DNA from: Streptomyces muensis
GTDB lineage: Bacteria; Actinomycetota; Actinomycetes; Streptomycetales; Streptomycetaceae
Length of the DNA: 64,000 nucleotides
Reading direction: 5' to 3'
Assembly (NCBI RefSeq): GCF_021474425.1
Contig: NZ_JAKEIP010000021.1
Span: 1 to 64,000, forward strand
The notes beneath the pieces are model-generated. The model made no database searches, was not told the origin of the DNA, and saw only the letters and a list, made by a program, of their open reading frames with translations. Shown here piece by piece: positions 36,329-46,014 of this stretch (within the stretch, counting starts at the first letter, position 1; every line of letters starts with the position of its first letter). The translations under genes were made by a program, and so were the position numbers.

Positions 36329-37102
36329 ATGGACACGATGACTCTCTGGCACATCACCGGTGGGGAGTTCGCGGCGCTCGCCTTCGCGGCCCTGCTCGTC
36401 GGCTTCTCCAAGACGGCCGTGAGCGGGGCCAACACGGTCAGCCTCGCGATCTTCGCCGCCGTGCTGCCCGCCCGCGCCTCCACCGGCGTGCTGCTGCCGA
36501 TCCTGATCGCAGGCGACGTGCTCGCCGTCCTCACCTACCGTCGGCACGCCCACTGGCCCACGCTGTGGCGGCTGTTCCCCGCGGTCGCGGCCGGCGTCGT
36601 CTTCGGCACGCTGTTCCTGATGTGGGCCGACGACGGGATCGTCCGGACGTCGATCGGCGCGATCCTGCTGCTGATGGCCGGGGTGACGGTGTGGCGCCGC
36701 CGTACGGCCGAGCGGGAGGTGGAGCCGGACTCGGTGACGAGCAGGGCCGGCCGGGTCAAGGCCCGCTCGTACGGGGTACTCGGCGGATTCACCACGATGG
36801 TCGCCAACGCGGGCGGCCCGGTGATGTCGATGTACCTGCTGTCGGCGGGCTTCCGCAAGCTCGGCTTCCTGGGGACCTCGGCCTTCTTCTTCCTGATCGT
36901 CAACGTCTCCAAGGTGCCCTTCAGCGCCGGGCTAGGGCTGATCGACGGCACCTCGCTGTTGCTCGACGCCGCGCTCGTGCTGTTCGTCGTGCCCGGTGCT
37001 TTGCTCGGCAAATGGGCTGTGAACCGAATCAACCAGCGGCTGTTCGAGCAACTGGTCATCGCGGCGACGGTCGTCGGCGGCCTCCAGCTACTGCTGCGCT
37101 GA
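36329..37102 (+). CDS. TauE/SafE-family membrane transporter
   Basis: This 257-residue integral membrane protein has about eight hydrophobic helices and the two-repeat TauE/SafE pattern: ALLVGFSKTAVSGANTVSL in the first half and GVLGGFTTMVANAGGPVMSMYLL in the second. Family members export sulfite, sulfoacetate or other anions; the substrate here is unknown. It overlaps the convergent HAD gene tail to tail by 15 bases. Confidence 0.93.
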   Translation: MDTMTLWHITGGEFAALAFAALLVGFSKTAVSGANTVSLAIFAAVLPARASTGVLLPILIAGDVLAVLTYRRHAHWPTLWRLFPAVAAGVVFGTLFLMWADDGIVRTSIGAILLLMAGVTVWRRRTAEREVEPDSVTSRAGRVKARSYGVLGGFTTMVANAGGPVMSMYLLSAGFRKLGFLGTSAFFFLIVNVSKVPFSAGLGLIDGTSLLLDAALVLFVVPGALLGKWAVNRINQRLFEQLVIAATVVGGLQLLLR

Positions 37103-37894
37103 CTCCCGCAGCTCCGTCAGCAGGGCGGGCAGATCCGCGAACGAGTCGATCACATGGTCCGGCGTACCGCTCGCGTCCCGGTGCGTGCTCGGCAGGTACT
37201 TCCCGGTCCTCACCAGCACACCCGTGACACCGGCCCGCTGCGCCGCCAGCACGTCGGACTCGATGTCGTCCCCCACCATCACCGCCTCGCCGGCACCGAC
37301 CCCGACATGCGCGAGCGCGACCTCGAAGAACGCTGCCGACGGCTTGCCCGTGATCTCGGCCTCGACCCGCGCGGCCTTCTCCAGCCCGGCCAGGAACGCG
37401 CCGGAGTCCAGCCGCAGCCCGTCCTCCGTACGCCAGTACAGATTCCGGTGCATGGCCACCAGCCGCGCCCCGCGCTGCAGATGCCCGAAGGCCCGGTCGA
37501 GCGCCGCGTAACCGAACTCGGGCCCGGCACCGCCGACGACCACGACGTCGGGCACGTCGCCCTCGTCCTCGCCGACGATCCTGATTCCCGCCAGGTCCTC
37601 CCCGATGTCCCCACTGTTCAGCAACGCACACAGCGCGCCCGGATAGTGCTCGGCGAGATACGCGGCGGTGACGGCGGGCGCGGTCAGGATGTCCTCGGCG
37701 GACACCGGGAAGCCGGCGTCGCCCAGCGTGCGCGCGATCGACGCCCGCGTCCGCGAGGTCGTGTTCGTCACCAGCGCGACACCGAGCCCGGACTCCCGGA
37801 TCTCCCGCAACGCCTCGACCGCCCCCGGCAGCGGCTGCCAGGAGACGGTGAGGACTCCGTCGATGTCGATGAGGACGGCGCGTACGGATCCCAT
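37088..37894 (-). CDS. HAD-superfamily phosphatase (NagD/LHPP-like, type IIA)
   Basis: This 268-residue HAD hydrolase has motif I DIDGVLTVS (about 10-18; nucleophile D10, acid D12), motif II TNTTSR, a type IIA cap, a lysine in ITGKPS and motif IV VGDDIESDV. This is the build of NagD and of phospholysine/phosphohistidine phosphatase (LHPP). It removes phosphate from a small metabolite. The ATG at 37894 is preferred because it starts MGSVRAVLIDIDG; the long upstream extension is spurious. Confidence 0.92.
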   Translation of the reverse strand: MGSVRAVLIDIDGVLTVSWQPLPGAVEALREIRESGLGVALVTNTTSRTRASIARTLGDAGFPVSAEDILTAPAVTAAYLAEHYPGALCALLNSGDIGEDLAGIRIVGEDEGDVPDVVVVGGAGPEFGYAALDRAFGHLQRGARLVAMHRNLYWRTEDGLRLDSGAFLAGLEKAARVEAEITGKPSAAFFEVALAHVGVGAGEAVMVGDDIESDVLAAQRAGVTGVLVRTGKYLPSTHRDASGTPDHVIDSFADLPALLTELRESAQQ

Positions 37895-37947
37895 GCCTGG
37901 ACGATAGACCGGCCCGGCCGTCCTCGCTCGGCCTCGATCGGTCTCGC

Positions 37948-39414
37948 TCAGGGAGCGATCCCGACCCCCTCGATCCCGCTCCAGACCCTCTCCTGACTCG
38001 CCGTCATGGCCGGCCACCGCAGCCCGCCCGGCCGCGGCTCGACACGCGAGGCGTACGGCGCCGGACGGAAGGCGGGGTCGTAGAGGCAGCCCGTGCCGTA
38101 CTTCTGGTCGAACGCGCCGCACGCCGCGGCCACCGACTTCGGCGTCGGCTTCTGGCCCTTGCGCACCCACCTGTCCAAGGCGGCGATGGACGTGGCGTAC
38201 TCGGCGTCGCTCAGCTCACTGTGCTCGTGCTCGTCGGTGAACGTCTGCACCAGGTGCCCGTCGCGCCGGGCGCCCTGGAGCGTGGCCCGGTAGGCCGCCT
38301 CGTGCTCGACGAACGCCGTCGGGTCGTCGATGGCGTGCAGCGTCAGCACCGGTATCGAGACCTTTCCGGTGAGATCGCTGTCGTAGGACAGGTCCCGTAC
38401 GGCCGTGGGGTCGGGGGAGAACCGTTCGACACCGGCGTTCAGCGCCGCGTCGTCGTGCGACCCGGAGTAGCGCACGCCCACGTTGCCGAAGGGATTCCGG
38501 TCCCCGAGGCGCTCGTGCACGATGTCCCGGAACGTGAAGGTCGCGAACCGCAGATGCGACTCCAGCGTGCGCTCCGGGATCCGTGTGACGGCCAGGATGT
38601 CGTCGAGGTTGCGCTGCTGGAGCGCGGTCCGCTCGGCCGGCTGCGACGCGTACCCGGTGCACTCCTGGAGGCGGGCGCGCAGCCCGGCCGACGTCATGGT
38701 CGAACCGGCCCGCAGACCCTGCCACAGCGGGTACTGCGGCTCGGTCGGGCGGGGGTGGTTTCCGCAGTAGTACTGGTAGACGACGCGCAGGTCGACGCGG
38801 TAGTCGTAGCCCCGCGAGCCACCGCCCAGGACACCGTTGGTCAGCAGCGCCCCGTCGTAGGCCCCCTTCTGCCGGCCGTACGTCTCCACGACCTTCGCGG
38901 CGACGTTCCCGCCCCACGACTGACCGTGCACATACGTCCGCCGCGGCCTGCCGAACTCCTCGACGAACAGCCGGCGCACGCTCTCCGTGTCGGCCGCCGC
39001 CATCCGCGTCCCGTAGCCGCCGCGACGGTACGACGAACCCGCCCAGGCGTAGCCCTCCTTCACCATCACCGACCAGCGGCCCAGATCGTCGAGGCTGCGG
39101 GCGGGGTCGGACTCGGAGCCGAGGTCGGGGCCGCCGTGGGCGTGCACGACGAGGGAGCCGTTCCAGTCGGAGGGTACGGCCATCGCGTAGTAGGCGCCGT
39201 TGGCATCGCGTCCGGTGTAGCAAGTCGCCTCGCCCGCAAGGCCGGTGGGGCATTCGGCGCGCGCCGGTCCGGCCGTCTCTCCACGGGCGTTCGACGCGCC
39301 GACGAGGATGCCGACGGCGAGGGCTCCTGCCAGCACGGCGGTGAGCGTCGTACGCCGCCGTGCCGCCGAGGGGACCGACCTGCGGATCAGTGCGGGGGTT
39401 CTCGTCCAGTCCAA
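37948..39414 (-). CDS. Secreted alpha/beta hydrolase
   Basis: This 488-residue exported protein has a signal peptide (basic stretch RRSVPSAARRRTT, hydrophobic TAVLAGALAVGILVGAS, cleavage near ARGETAGPARA at about 43-52). It has an alpha/beta hydrolase fold with nucleophile elbow GQSWGG (about 163-168), aspartate in HAIDDPTAF and histidine in DEHEHSELS. Cysteine pairs in CPTGLAGEATC and in the C-terminal CGAF...GTGC fit disulfides outside the cell. Substrate unknown; esterase or peptidase are both possible. Confidence 0.9.
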   Translation of the reverse strand: MDWTRTPALIRRSVPSAARRRTTLTAVLAGALAVGILVGASNARGETAGPARAECPTGLAGEATCYTGRDANGAYYAMAVPSDWNGSLVVHAHGGPDLGSESDPARSLDDLGRWSVMVKEGYAWAGSSYRRGGYGTRMAAADTESVRRLFVEEFGRPRRTYVHGQSWGGNVAAKVVETYGRQKGAYDGALLTNGVLGGGSRGYDYRVDLRVVYQYYCGNHPRPTEPQYPLWQGLRAGSTMTSAGLRARLQECTGYASQPAERTALQQRNLDDILAVTRIPERTLESHLRFATFTFRDIVHERLGDRNPFGNVGVRYSGSHDDAALNAGVERFSPDPTAVRDLSYDSDLTGKVSIPVLTLHAIDDPTAFVEHEAAYRATLQGARRDGHLVQTFTDEHEHSELSDAEYATSIAALDRWVRKGQKPTPKSVAAACGAFDQKYGTGCLYDPAFRPAPYASRVEPRPGGLRWPAMTASQERVWSGIEGVGIAP

Positions 39415-39541
39415 GACGCTGCTCCTCGTTCCTCGTCGGCGCGTCGTCGAGCCGTGCGCGGCGATGCTAGGGAGGGACGGGGGTGGGGAACCACGGTCTG
39501 ATCGTTGTGTTCATAGTGTTCGCGGGCCGTGGCCAAGGCCA

Positions 39542-39597
39542 CCCGGCACGCCAGGGCCGCCCGGCACGCCAGGGCCGCCCGGTACCGCCCGGTACGG
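39542..39597. repeat. Tandem 18-bp repeat between two genes
   Basis: CCCGGCACGCCAGGGCCG occurs at 39542-39559 and 39560-39577 without a gap, followed by two shorter related units beginning CCCGGTAC. It lies in the 200-base space between the EmrB-type gene end and the start of the secreted hydrolase gene, which otherwise shows no clear feature. Confidence 0.85.
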
Positions 39598-39615
39598 CGG
39601 CGCCGCGCGTTCGCT

Positions 39616-41697
39616 TCAGCTCCGCTCGCTCAACGCCGGCACCTTCGCCCGCTCCGGCAGCCCGTTGCTCAGGTCCTCGACCAGGAGGCGCTTGGCGATG
39701 GTGTGGACGGCGGCGCGCAGATCGGTGCCCGGTGGGCGGCCGATGTCGTCGTGGACCTGCTGCTCCAGCCAGACGGCCCACGCCTTGCCGATGACCTGGG
39801 CCTCGCGGGTGCCCGCCGCCGTGTGGGAGAGGAGCGAACCGTCGCGGGTGAGATAGCCCTCGGCGACCATCCGGTCGAAGACCGGCAGCAGGACCTCCGG
39901 GGGCATGTGGCGTCGGGCCGCGATCAGGCCGAGGCTCGCGTGGCCGACCAGGCGGGTCAGCAGCTCGACCTGCATCACCGCCCAGGCGCCGGCCACGTCG
40001 AGGCGGGTGTCGGAGTCCGCGATGATCCGGCGTCCGGTGTCGGGTCCGGCCCGGCCGATGATCTTGCCGACGGACGCCTCCAGCACCCGCTGGGCGTTGG
40101 CGTCGTGCGGCGAGGCGAAGCCCTCGCCCATGTCGGTGGACGCCATGCGCGCACTGTCGCGCAACGGGACCTGCTTGAGGAACAGCGCGACCACGAAGCC
40201 GACGGCCGCGACCGGCACCGTCCACAGGAAGACGGTCTGGAGCGTGTCCGTGTACGCCGCGACGATCGGGGCGGCGGTCTCGGCCGGCAGCCGGTGCAGC
40301 CCCTCCGGGCTGGTCGCCGCCCGGCTGAGGGCGGCCGGGTCCAGACCGGTGTCCGTCCGCGCGGCCGCCGCCACGCCGTCGGCGAGCCGGGGTGTGAGCG
40401 TGTTGGTGTAGATCGTGCCGAACACGGCCGTGCCGAACGAACTGCCCAGCGTACGGAAGAAGGTGACCCCGGAGGTCGCCGTGCCGAGGTCCGCGTACGC
40501 CACGGTGTTCTGCACGGCGATCGTCAGGACCTGCATGCACAGGCCGATACCGGTGCCGAGCACGAACATGTACAGCGACTCCAGCCCCGACCCGGACGAC
40601 GGCCCCATCAGCGACATCAGATACAGCCCGACCGCCATCACCAGCGAGCCGACGATCGGGAAGACCCGGTACTTTCCGGTCTTGCTGACCACGTTGCCGC
40701 TGAACACCGACGCGATGAGCAGCCCGGCCACCATCGGCAGCGTCCGCACCCCGGAGAGCGTGGCCGAGTCGCCGTCGACGTACTGGAGATAGGTCGGCAG
40801 GTAGGTCATCGCGCCCAGCATGGCGAAGCCGACGATGAAGCTGAGGACGGAGCAGACCGCGAAGACGGGGTTGGCGAACAGCCGCATCGGGAGCATGGGT
40901 TCCGGCGCCCGGGTCTCCGCCCAGCAGAACAGACCCAGCGCCACCGCGCCGCAGACGAAGAGACCGATGATGACGCCGGAGCTCCACGCGTACTCGTTGC
41001 CGCCCCAACTCGTCGCCAGGATCAGCGCACTGGCGCCCACCGCGACGAGCGCGATCCCCAGATAGTCGATGACCGGCCGGGCCGCCGACTTCACCACCGG
41101 GATCGTCCGGGCGGCCGCCACGACGACCAGGATCGCGATCGGGACGTTGACGTAGAACGCCCAGCGCCAGGTCAGGTGGTCGGTGAACAGGCCTCCGAGC
41201 AGCGGTCCGATCACCGTCGCCACACCGAACACCGCGCCGATCGCGCCCTGGTACTTGCCGCGTTCGCGCAGCGGGATGACGTCCGCGATCAACGCCATCG
41301 CCGTCACCATCAGACCGCCGGCCCCGACGCCCTGCATCGCCCGCCAGAGGATCAGCAGCGTCATGTTGGAGGCCAGACCGCACAGGAACGAACCCGTGAT
41401 GAACACGATCGCCGAGACCTGGAAGACCACCTTGCGGCCGAACTGGTCGCCGAACTTGCCGACCAGCACCGTCGCGACGGTCTCCGCGAGCAGATACGAC
41501 GTCACCACCCACGACATGTGCTCGGCACCGCCCAGGTCCGACACGATCGTCGGCAGCGCCGTCCCCACGATCGTCTGGTCGAGGGCCGCCAGCAGCATCC
41601 CCAGCATGATCGTCACGAAGACGACATTGCGCCGACGCCGGTCCAGGACGGGCGGCTGGGAGGCGGCGGACGGGACGGATTCCTCGGCGAGCGTCAC
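39616..41697 (-). CDS. EmrB/QacA-type MFS exporter with a C-terminal regulatory-like extension
   Basis: This 693-residue protein has a 14-helix DHA2 drug:proton antiporter core (about residues 15-510) with [25 protein letters not shown] and the motif C-like [31 protein letters not shown]. About 170 extra residues follow, soluble and helical, including [63 protein letters not shown], which looks like a MarR-type winged helix. The usual family length is about 500. The GTG at 41697 starts VTLAEESV. Substrate unknown. Confidence 0.88.
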   Translation of the reverse strand: MTLAEESVPSAASQPPVLDRRRRNVVFVTIMLGMLLAALDQTIVGTALPTIVSDLGGAEHMSWVVTSYLLAETVATVLVGKFGDQFGRKVVFQVSAIVFITGSFLCGLASNMTLLILWRAMQGVGAGGLMVTAMALIADVIPLRERGKYQGAIGAVFGVATVIGPLLGGLFTDHLTWRWAFYVNVPIAILVVVAAARTIPVVKSAARPVIDYLGIALVAVGASALILATSWGGNEYAWSSGVIIGLFVCGAVALGLFCWAETRAPEPMLPMRLFANPVFAVCSVLSFIVGFAMLGAMTYLPTYLQYVDGDSATLSGVRTLPMVAGLLIASVFSGNVVSKTGKYRVFPIVGSLVMAVGLYLMSLMGPSSGSGLESLYMFVLGTGIGLCMQVLTIAVQNTVAYADLGTATSGVTFFRTLGSSFGTAVFGTIYTNTLTPRLADGVAAAARTDTGLDPAALSRAATSPEGLHRLPAETAAPIVAAYTDTLQTVFLWTVPVAAVGFVVALFLKQVPLRDSARMASTDMGEGFASPHDANAQRVLEASVGKIIGRAGPDTGRRIIADSDTRLDVAGAWAVMQVELLTRLVGHASLGLIAARRHMPPEVLLPVFDRMVAEGYLTRDGSLLSHTAAGTREAQVIGKAWAVWLEQQVHDDIGRPPGTDLRAAVHTIAKRLLVEDLSNGLPERAKVPALSERS

Positions 41698-41753
41698 GGG
41701 GCCACGATCACAGCGGCGGACCGGTGGCGCATGCGGGAGCGGTCCGGCCGGGT

Positions 41754-41773
41754 GTCGTACGGCCGCGTACGAC
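41754..41773. promoter_or_regulatory. Perfect inverted repeat upstream of the exporter gene
   Basis: GTCGTACG (41754-41761), GCCG, CGTACGAC (41766-41773). It lies 57 bases before the exporter start, between it and the end of cobF, and resembles a TetR/MarR-type operator. Because both genes read leftward it could alternatively act as a weak terminator of cobF. Confidence 0.5.
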
Positions 41774-41797
41774 GGGGGCGCCCTGCGGAGGGCTTGC

Positions 41798-42571
41798 CTA
41801 CCTCGCCTTCGGGTTCCGCCGCAGCAGATACGTGTCCATGATCCAGCCCTTGCGCTCCCGAGCCTCGGCGCGCAGCCGCTCGATGCGGGGCGCGGCCTCG
41901 GCGATCGGGCCCGAGACGAGGATCTCGTCCGGGGTGCCGATGTAGGCACCCCAGTAGATGTCGACGTCCTGGTCGGCGTACCGCCGGAAGGCCTGCTGGG
42001 CGTCGAGCATCACGACCACGTCGTCCACCCCGTCCGGGAACCCCTCGGCCAGGCGCCGCCCGGTGGTGATCTGCACGGGCCGCGCGACCCGGCTCAGCCC
42101 CGTCCGATGCCGGGCGACCAGCGCGGAGACACTGCTGATGCCGGGCACGACGTCGTACTCGAACGCCACCGTCCCCCGGTCCAGGACCTCCTCCAGGATC
42201 CCGAGCGTGCTGTCGTACAGCGCCGGATCACCCCAGACCAGGAACGCGCCGGCTTGGTCCTCGCCCAGCTCCTCGGCGATCAGCCACTCGTAGACCAGGG
42301 CCCGGGCAGCGCGCCAGTCCGCCACGGCACCCGCGTACGCGGCGCCCCCGGCGGACCGGTCCCGCTCGGGATCCCGCGCCTCGACTACACGGTACGACCC
42401 CTCCGGCAGATGCGTGTCCAGCATGTCCCGGCGCAGCCTCGTGAGGTCCGACTTCACCTCGCCCTTGTCGAGGACGAAGAACACGTCCGTACTCCGCAGC
42501 GCCCTGACGGCCTGGAGAGTCAGCTGCTCGGGGTCGCCGGCCCCGATCCCGATGACATGAATCCTTCGCAC
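41798..42571 (-). CDS. cobF: Precorrin-6A synthase (deacetylating)
   Basis: This 257-residue SAM-dependent tetrapyrrole methylase starts [25 protein letters not shown] and has [17 protein letters not shown] and the [16 protein letters not shown] segment. The CobF-specific C-terminus includes [19 protein letters not shown] and [12 protein letters not shown]. CobF methylates C-1 of precorrin-5 and releases acetate in aerobic cobalamin synthesis. No other cob genes are in the window. The GTG at 42571 gives the family N-terminus. Confidence 0.95.
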   Translation of the reverse strand: MRRIHVIGIGAGDPEQLTLQAVRALRSTDVFFVLDKGEVKSDLTRLRRDMLDTHLPEGSYRVVEARDPERDRSAGGAAYAGAVADWRAARALVYEWLIAEELGEDQAGAFLVWGDPALYDSTLGILEEVLDRGTVAFEYDVVPGISSVSALVARHRTGLSRVARPVQITTGRRLAEGFPDGVDDVVVMLDAQQAFRRYADQDVDIYWGAYIGTPDEILVSGPIAEAAPRIERLRAEARERKGWIMDTYLLRRNPKAR

Positions 42572-42645
42572 GCCCCGAGTCTGCCCCACACCACTGACAC
42601 CCTCCACGCCCGCCCGCGCACCCGCCAGGCCAGCCGGCGCACCCG

Positions 42646-43167
42646 CTACCCCCGCCCGCGCAGCCTCGGCGCCCGCTCCCGCGCGTCCACGGCCGCGCCG
42701 CTCTCCTCCACGACCCCGGCCAGCTCCCGTGCCCACCCGGCCAGCCCCGCGAGATCCATCCCGTACGGCCGAGGCTGTCCGGCTCCGGCCGCCCACTCCG
42801 CCACGGCCCCGGCGCCGCGCCGCAGCAGCCTCGCCCCGCCCGTCACATTGCCCCGCGCCGAGTGCGTGAGCCCCACCGCCAGCTGGGCCAGCCCGCGCCA
42901 CAGGGCCCGCTCCTCCTCCGGACCCGACTTCCAGGCATCCTCGAAGACCTCGTGCGCATGGAAGGGCTTCCCCGCGTCCAGCAGCTCCTGCGCCTCGGCG
43001 ACGCTCTCGTCCGGGGTGCGCAGGACCCCCTCGGGCTGGCGCTCGACGCCGGCCGCGCCGTACGGCAGTGGGCGCCCGAGGCCGTCCCGGGGTCGCGCGT
43101 TGCGTGCCCGGCCCTCGCTGTCGCGGTCCCGTGCTTCGGTCTGCCGTCCTGACGATGTGCTGCCCAT
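42646..43167 (-). CDS. DUF309 protein
   Basis: This protein of about 173 residues has a basic, low-complexity N-terminal part (1-45) and a helical DUF309 domain with LDAGKPFHAHEVFEDAWKSGPEEERALWRGLAQLAVGLTHSARGN. The HAHEVFE motif is the family signature; the function is not known. The start is the ATG at 43167, or 43182 in the same frame. It lies 74 bases upstream of cobF in the same direction. Confidence 0.88.
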   Translation of the reverse strand: MGSTSSGRQTEARDRDSEGRARNARPRDGLGRPLPYGAAGVERQPEGVLRTPDESVAEAQELLDAGKPFHAHEVFEDAWKSGPEEERALWRGLAQLAVGLTHSARGNVTGGARLLRRGAGAVAEWAAGAGQPRPYGMDLAGLAGWARELAGVVEESGAAVDARERAPRLRGRG

Positions 43168-43291
43168 ACACCGATTGTCCATCGCCTCGTCCGTCGCCCC
43201 GTCCCCGCGTCGGACGCCGCCTTCGGCGCGGTCGCCGGCGTGAGGTAAAGTGCTGTTCGCGCGATCACGCGGTTCACCGCGAGAGTCGCAC

Positions 43292-43365
<74 letters not shown>

Positions 43366-43392
43366 CAGTTCGGTGGACTGTCATCGCAGATC

Positions 43393-43426
43393 AGGGCCTT
43401 GTTCCACTTCGGTGGGACGAGGCCCT
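43393..43426 (+). terminator. Hairpin terminator after the second tRNA-Pro
   Basis: A 15-bp stem (43393-43407 with 43412-43426, two G-U wobbles) closed by a TTCG tetraloop, 27 bases after the tRNA. Not followed by a T-tract. Confidence 0.75.
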
Positions 43427-43452
43427 CGGTCTTGGTACGGGCGGGGGGCTCG

Positions 43453-44151
43453 ATGCGAACGATTCCTTTGGCGACGGCGCTGGCGTGTCTGCTCACCGGA
43501 GTGGCGCTCACCGGGTGCGGGGCGGGCGGCGGCAGCGCCGAGAAGTCCGCTGCGGACCTGCTCGACGAGGCCAACGACACGATGAGCGCACTGCGCTTCG
43601 TGACCATCGAGATGAGCAACACCCCGGACGGCGACCCCGACGGCACGGTCACCTCGCGCCTGCGGACCGATCTGAAGGACCGGTGCACGGCGAAGACCAC
43701 CTTCGCCGAGAACGGCAGCCTCGAACAGATCAGGATCGGCGAGACCGACTACGTCCGCCCGGACGAGACGTACCTGGAGAAGTGGAGCGGCAGGCCGGTC
43801 GCCGACGTGCGGCCGAAGCAGTGGGCGAAGGTGCCCGCCTCGGAGGCGCGGCCCGGCGAAGGACTGGCCGCGTGCACCTGGACGTTCGAGTCGTTCGGCA
43901 CGGCGAAGAAGGGGGCGGCGACCCGCGTCGGCGACCGGGAGGCCATCGCCGTGCACGTCACCGACAAGGCGGACACGGAAGGGACGTACACCTTCTACGT
44001 GGCCACCGAGGGCAAGCCGTACCTGCTCAAGACCGTCTACAAGGGCGGCGGGAACGTCACCACCACGTCGTTCAGCGCCTTCGACGAACCCGTGGACGTC
44101 CGGCCGCCCGCGGCGGAGCAGGTGGTGGACAAGGCCGACATCGAGGACTGA
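43453..44151 (+). CDS. Lipoprotein, probably LppX/LprG-like fold
   Basis: This 232-residue lipoprotein has the signal MRTIPLATALACLLTGVALTGC with lipidated C22 in the lipobox LTGC. The body contains ADLLDEANDTMSALRFVTIEM, repeated beta-strand segments and TTSFSAFDEPVDVRPP at the end, the pattern of the LppX/LprG/LolA-like lipoproteins of actinobacteria that bind lipids. The ATG at 43453 opens a proper signal peptide. Lipid binding is inferred from fold resemblance only. Confidence 0.88.
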   Translation: MRTIPLATALACLLTGVALTGCGAGGGSAEKSAADLLDEANDTMSALRFVTIEMSNTPDGDPDGTVTSRLRTDLKDRCTAKTTFAENGSLEQIRIGETDYVRPDETYLEKWSGRPVADVRPKQWAKVPASEARPGEGLAACTWTFESFGTAKKGAATRVGDREAIAVHVTDKADTEGTYTFYVATEGKPYLLKTVYKGGGNVTTTSFSAFDEPVDVRPPAAEQVVDKADIED

Positions 44152-44205
44152 AGGATGGTAGAAGCGGGCCATGACCAACTCGCCCAACCATCCGGCCGGT
44201 GACCG

Positions 44206-44874
44206 ATGACCGCCGGCATCGACACCCCCGACCGCCGTGGCCGCACCGGACTCGACCAGGCGGGACGGGACCTGACCGGCAACCCGCGCGTCAAGGTGCG
44301 GGATGTGAGACTCCTGTCCAGCCACTGGTACGTCGAGCGTGCCACGACCTTCGACTTCCAGCATGCCGACGGCACCTGGAGCACCCAGCAGCGCGAGACG
44401 CACGACCGGGGCAACGGGGCCACCATGCTGCTGTACGACACCGAACGCGAAACCGTGCTGCTGACCAGGCAGTTCCGCTTCCCGGTGTATGTCAACGGCC
44501 ATCCCGACGGCATGCTCGTCGAGACCCCTGGCGGGCTCCTCGACGACGATGACGAGCACCCGGAGATCGCGGTGCGGCGCGAGGTGGTGGAGGAGACCGG
44601 GCACACCATCGGCGAGGTCCGGCACGTCTTCGACGTCTATATGAGCCCGGGCTCGGTCACCGAACGCGTCAGCTTCTTCGCCGCCGCCTACGGCCCCTCG
44701 ACCCGCACCCACGAGGGCGGGGGTCTGGACGAGGAGGGCGAGGACATCGAGATCGTCGAACTGCCCTTCCGCCGGGCCCTGGAGATGATCCGCACCGGGG
44801 AGATCGCCGACGCCAAGACGATCATGCTGCTGCAATGGGCGGCACTGGACGGCCCGTTCGCGCCGCATGCGTGA
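44206..44874 (+). CDS. NUDIX hydrolase, GDP-mannose/ADP-ribose pyrophosphatase type
   Basis: This 222-residue protein has an intact Nudix box: GGLLDDDDEHPEIAVRREVVEETG (about 106-129), fitting GX5EX7REVXEEXG. N-terminal ERATTFDFQHADGTWSTQQRETHDRGNGATMLLYD and QFRFPVYVNGHPDGMLVETP are like NudK and ADP-ribose pyrophosphatases. It hydrolyses a nucleoside diphosphate linked to a sugar; the exact substrate is open. Unlike the protein at 9571-10107, all catalytic residues are present. Confidence 0.93.
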   Translation: MTAGIDTPDRRGRTGLDQAGRDLTGNPRVKVRDVRLLSSHWYVERATTFDFQHADGTWSTQQRETHDRGNGATMLLYDTERETVLLTRQFRFPVYVNGHPDGMLVETPGGLLDDDDEHPEIAVRREVVEETGHTIGEVRHVFDVYMSPGSVTERVSFFAAAYGPSTRTHEGGGLDEEGEDIEIVELPFRRALEMIRTGEIADAKTIMLLQWAALDGPFAPHA

Positions 44875-44891
44875 TCGCGCCGTGAACTCCC

Positions 44892-44921
44892 TTGACTTGA
44901 AGTGCGCTTGAAGATGAAGAC
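44892..44921 (+). promoter_or_regulatory. MerR-type promoter/operator before the aldo/keto reductase gene
   Basis: TTGACT (44892-44897) and a weak -10 AAGACT about 19 bases downstream enclose TTGAAGTGCGCTTGAAG, a near-palindrome centred between the boxes. An overlong spacer filled by a dyad is the hallmark of MerR/SoxR-type activation. No merR gene is next to it. Confidence 0.5.
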
Positions 44922-44968
44922 TCCCGTTCGTGCCCCGAAGGCGGGCGCATGAACGGGAGGCATTCACC

Positions 44969-45952
44969 ATGAAGTACCGCACCATCGGCACCGCCCCGGA
45001 CACCCGGCGCGAGGTCAGCGTCCTCGCCCTCGGCGCGATGCTGTTCGGCTCACGGACCGACGAGGAGACCTCCTTCGCCGTACTCGACCGCTATGTCGAG
45101 GCCGGCGGAACCTTCATCGACACCTCCGACAACTACGCCTTCTGGGAGGACGGCGGCCAGGGCGGACAGAGCGAGGAACTGCTCGGCCGGTGGCGCCGCA
45201 GCCGCGGCATCGGCGACGAGATCGTCATCGCCACCAAACTCGGCGCCCGTCCGCTGGCCCCCGGCACCGGCTACGTCGACAACGCGGAGGGGCTCTCGGC
45301 GAAGGTGATCCGCGAGTCCGCCGAGCGCAGCCGCGACCGGCTCGGCGTCGCCAGGCTGGACCTGCTCTACGCCCACATCGAGGACCACAAGGTCCCTCTC
45401 CAGGAGACCGTCGAGGGGTTCGCCGAGTTGGTCGCCGAGGGGACCGTCGGCCTCCTCGGTGCCAGCAACCACGCGATGTGGCGGGTGGAGCGGGCCCGCG
45501 CCCTCGCCGCCGCGGCCGGACTGCCCGGCTACGAGGTGCTCCAGTACGCGCACAGCCATCTGCGGCCCCGCCTCGACGTCTCCGAGGGTCTGTTCCCGGA
45601 CGGCAGCCTCGGCCACGCCGGCCCCGACCTGCTGAGCTATCTGCGTGCCGAGCCCGGCCTGGCCCTGGTCGCCTACTCGCCGCTGCTCAAGGGCGCGTAC
45701 ACCCACCCCGACCGGCTGCCGGCGGACTTCGACCACCCCGGCACCCCGGCCCGCCTCAAGGTGCTGCGCGAGGTCGCCCGGGAGACCGGCGCCACCGTCA
45801 ACCAGGTCGTCCTGGCCTGGCAGATCGGCGCCGATCTGCCGATCCTCCCGCTGGTCGGGGCGTCGTCCGTGGCCCAGCTGGAGGAGAGCCTGGCCGCCGT
45901 GGACCTGGAGCTGACCGCCGACCAGCGCGCCCGGCTCGACGCGGCCCACTGA
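44969..45952 (+). CDS. Aldo/keto reductase
   Basis: This 327-residue NADPH-dependent TIM-barrel reductase has the catalytic set D-Y-K-H in FIDTSDNYAFWEDG (D and Y), ATKLG (K) and YAHIED (H). It reduces aldehydes or ketones; the substrate is unknown. GGGAGG lies before the ATG at 44969. The promoter appears to be of MerR type, suggesting induction by a chemical stressor or ligand. Confidence 0.94.
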   Translation: MKYRTIGTAPDTRREVSVLALGAMLFGSRTDEETSFAVLDRYVEAGGTFIDTSDNYAFWEDGGQGGQSEELLGRWRRSRGIGDEIVIATKLGARPLAPGTGYVDNAEGLSAKVIRESAERSRDRLGVARLDLLYAHIEDHKVPLQETVEGFAELVAEGTVGLLGASNHAMWRVERARALAAAAGLPGYEVLQYAHSHLRPRLDVSEGLFPDGSLGHAGPDLLSYLRAEPGLALVAYSPLLKGAYTHPDRLPADFDHPGTPARLKVLREVARETGATVNQVVLAWQIGADLPILPLVGASSVAQLEESLAAVDLELTADQRARLDAAH

Positions 45953-46014
45953 CCGAACGGCCCGCCGAAGACTCCCGGAGTACGCTCCGAAGAGGAGCCG
46001 AAGGAGAGTGGGCC

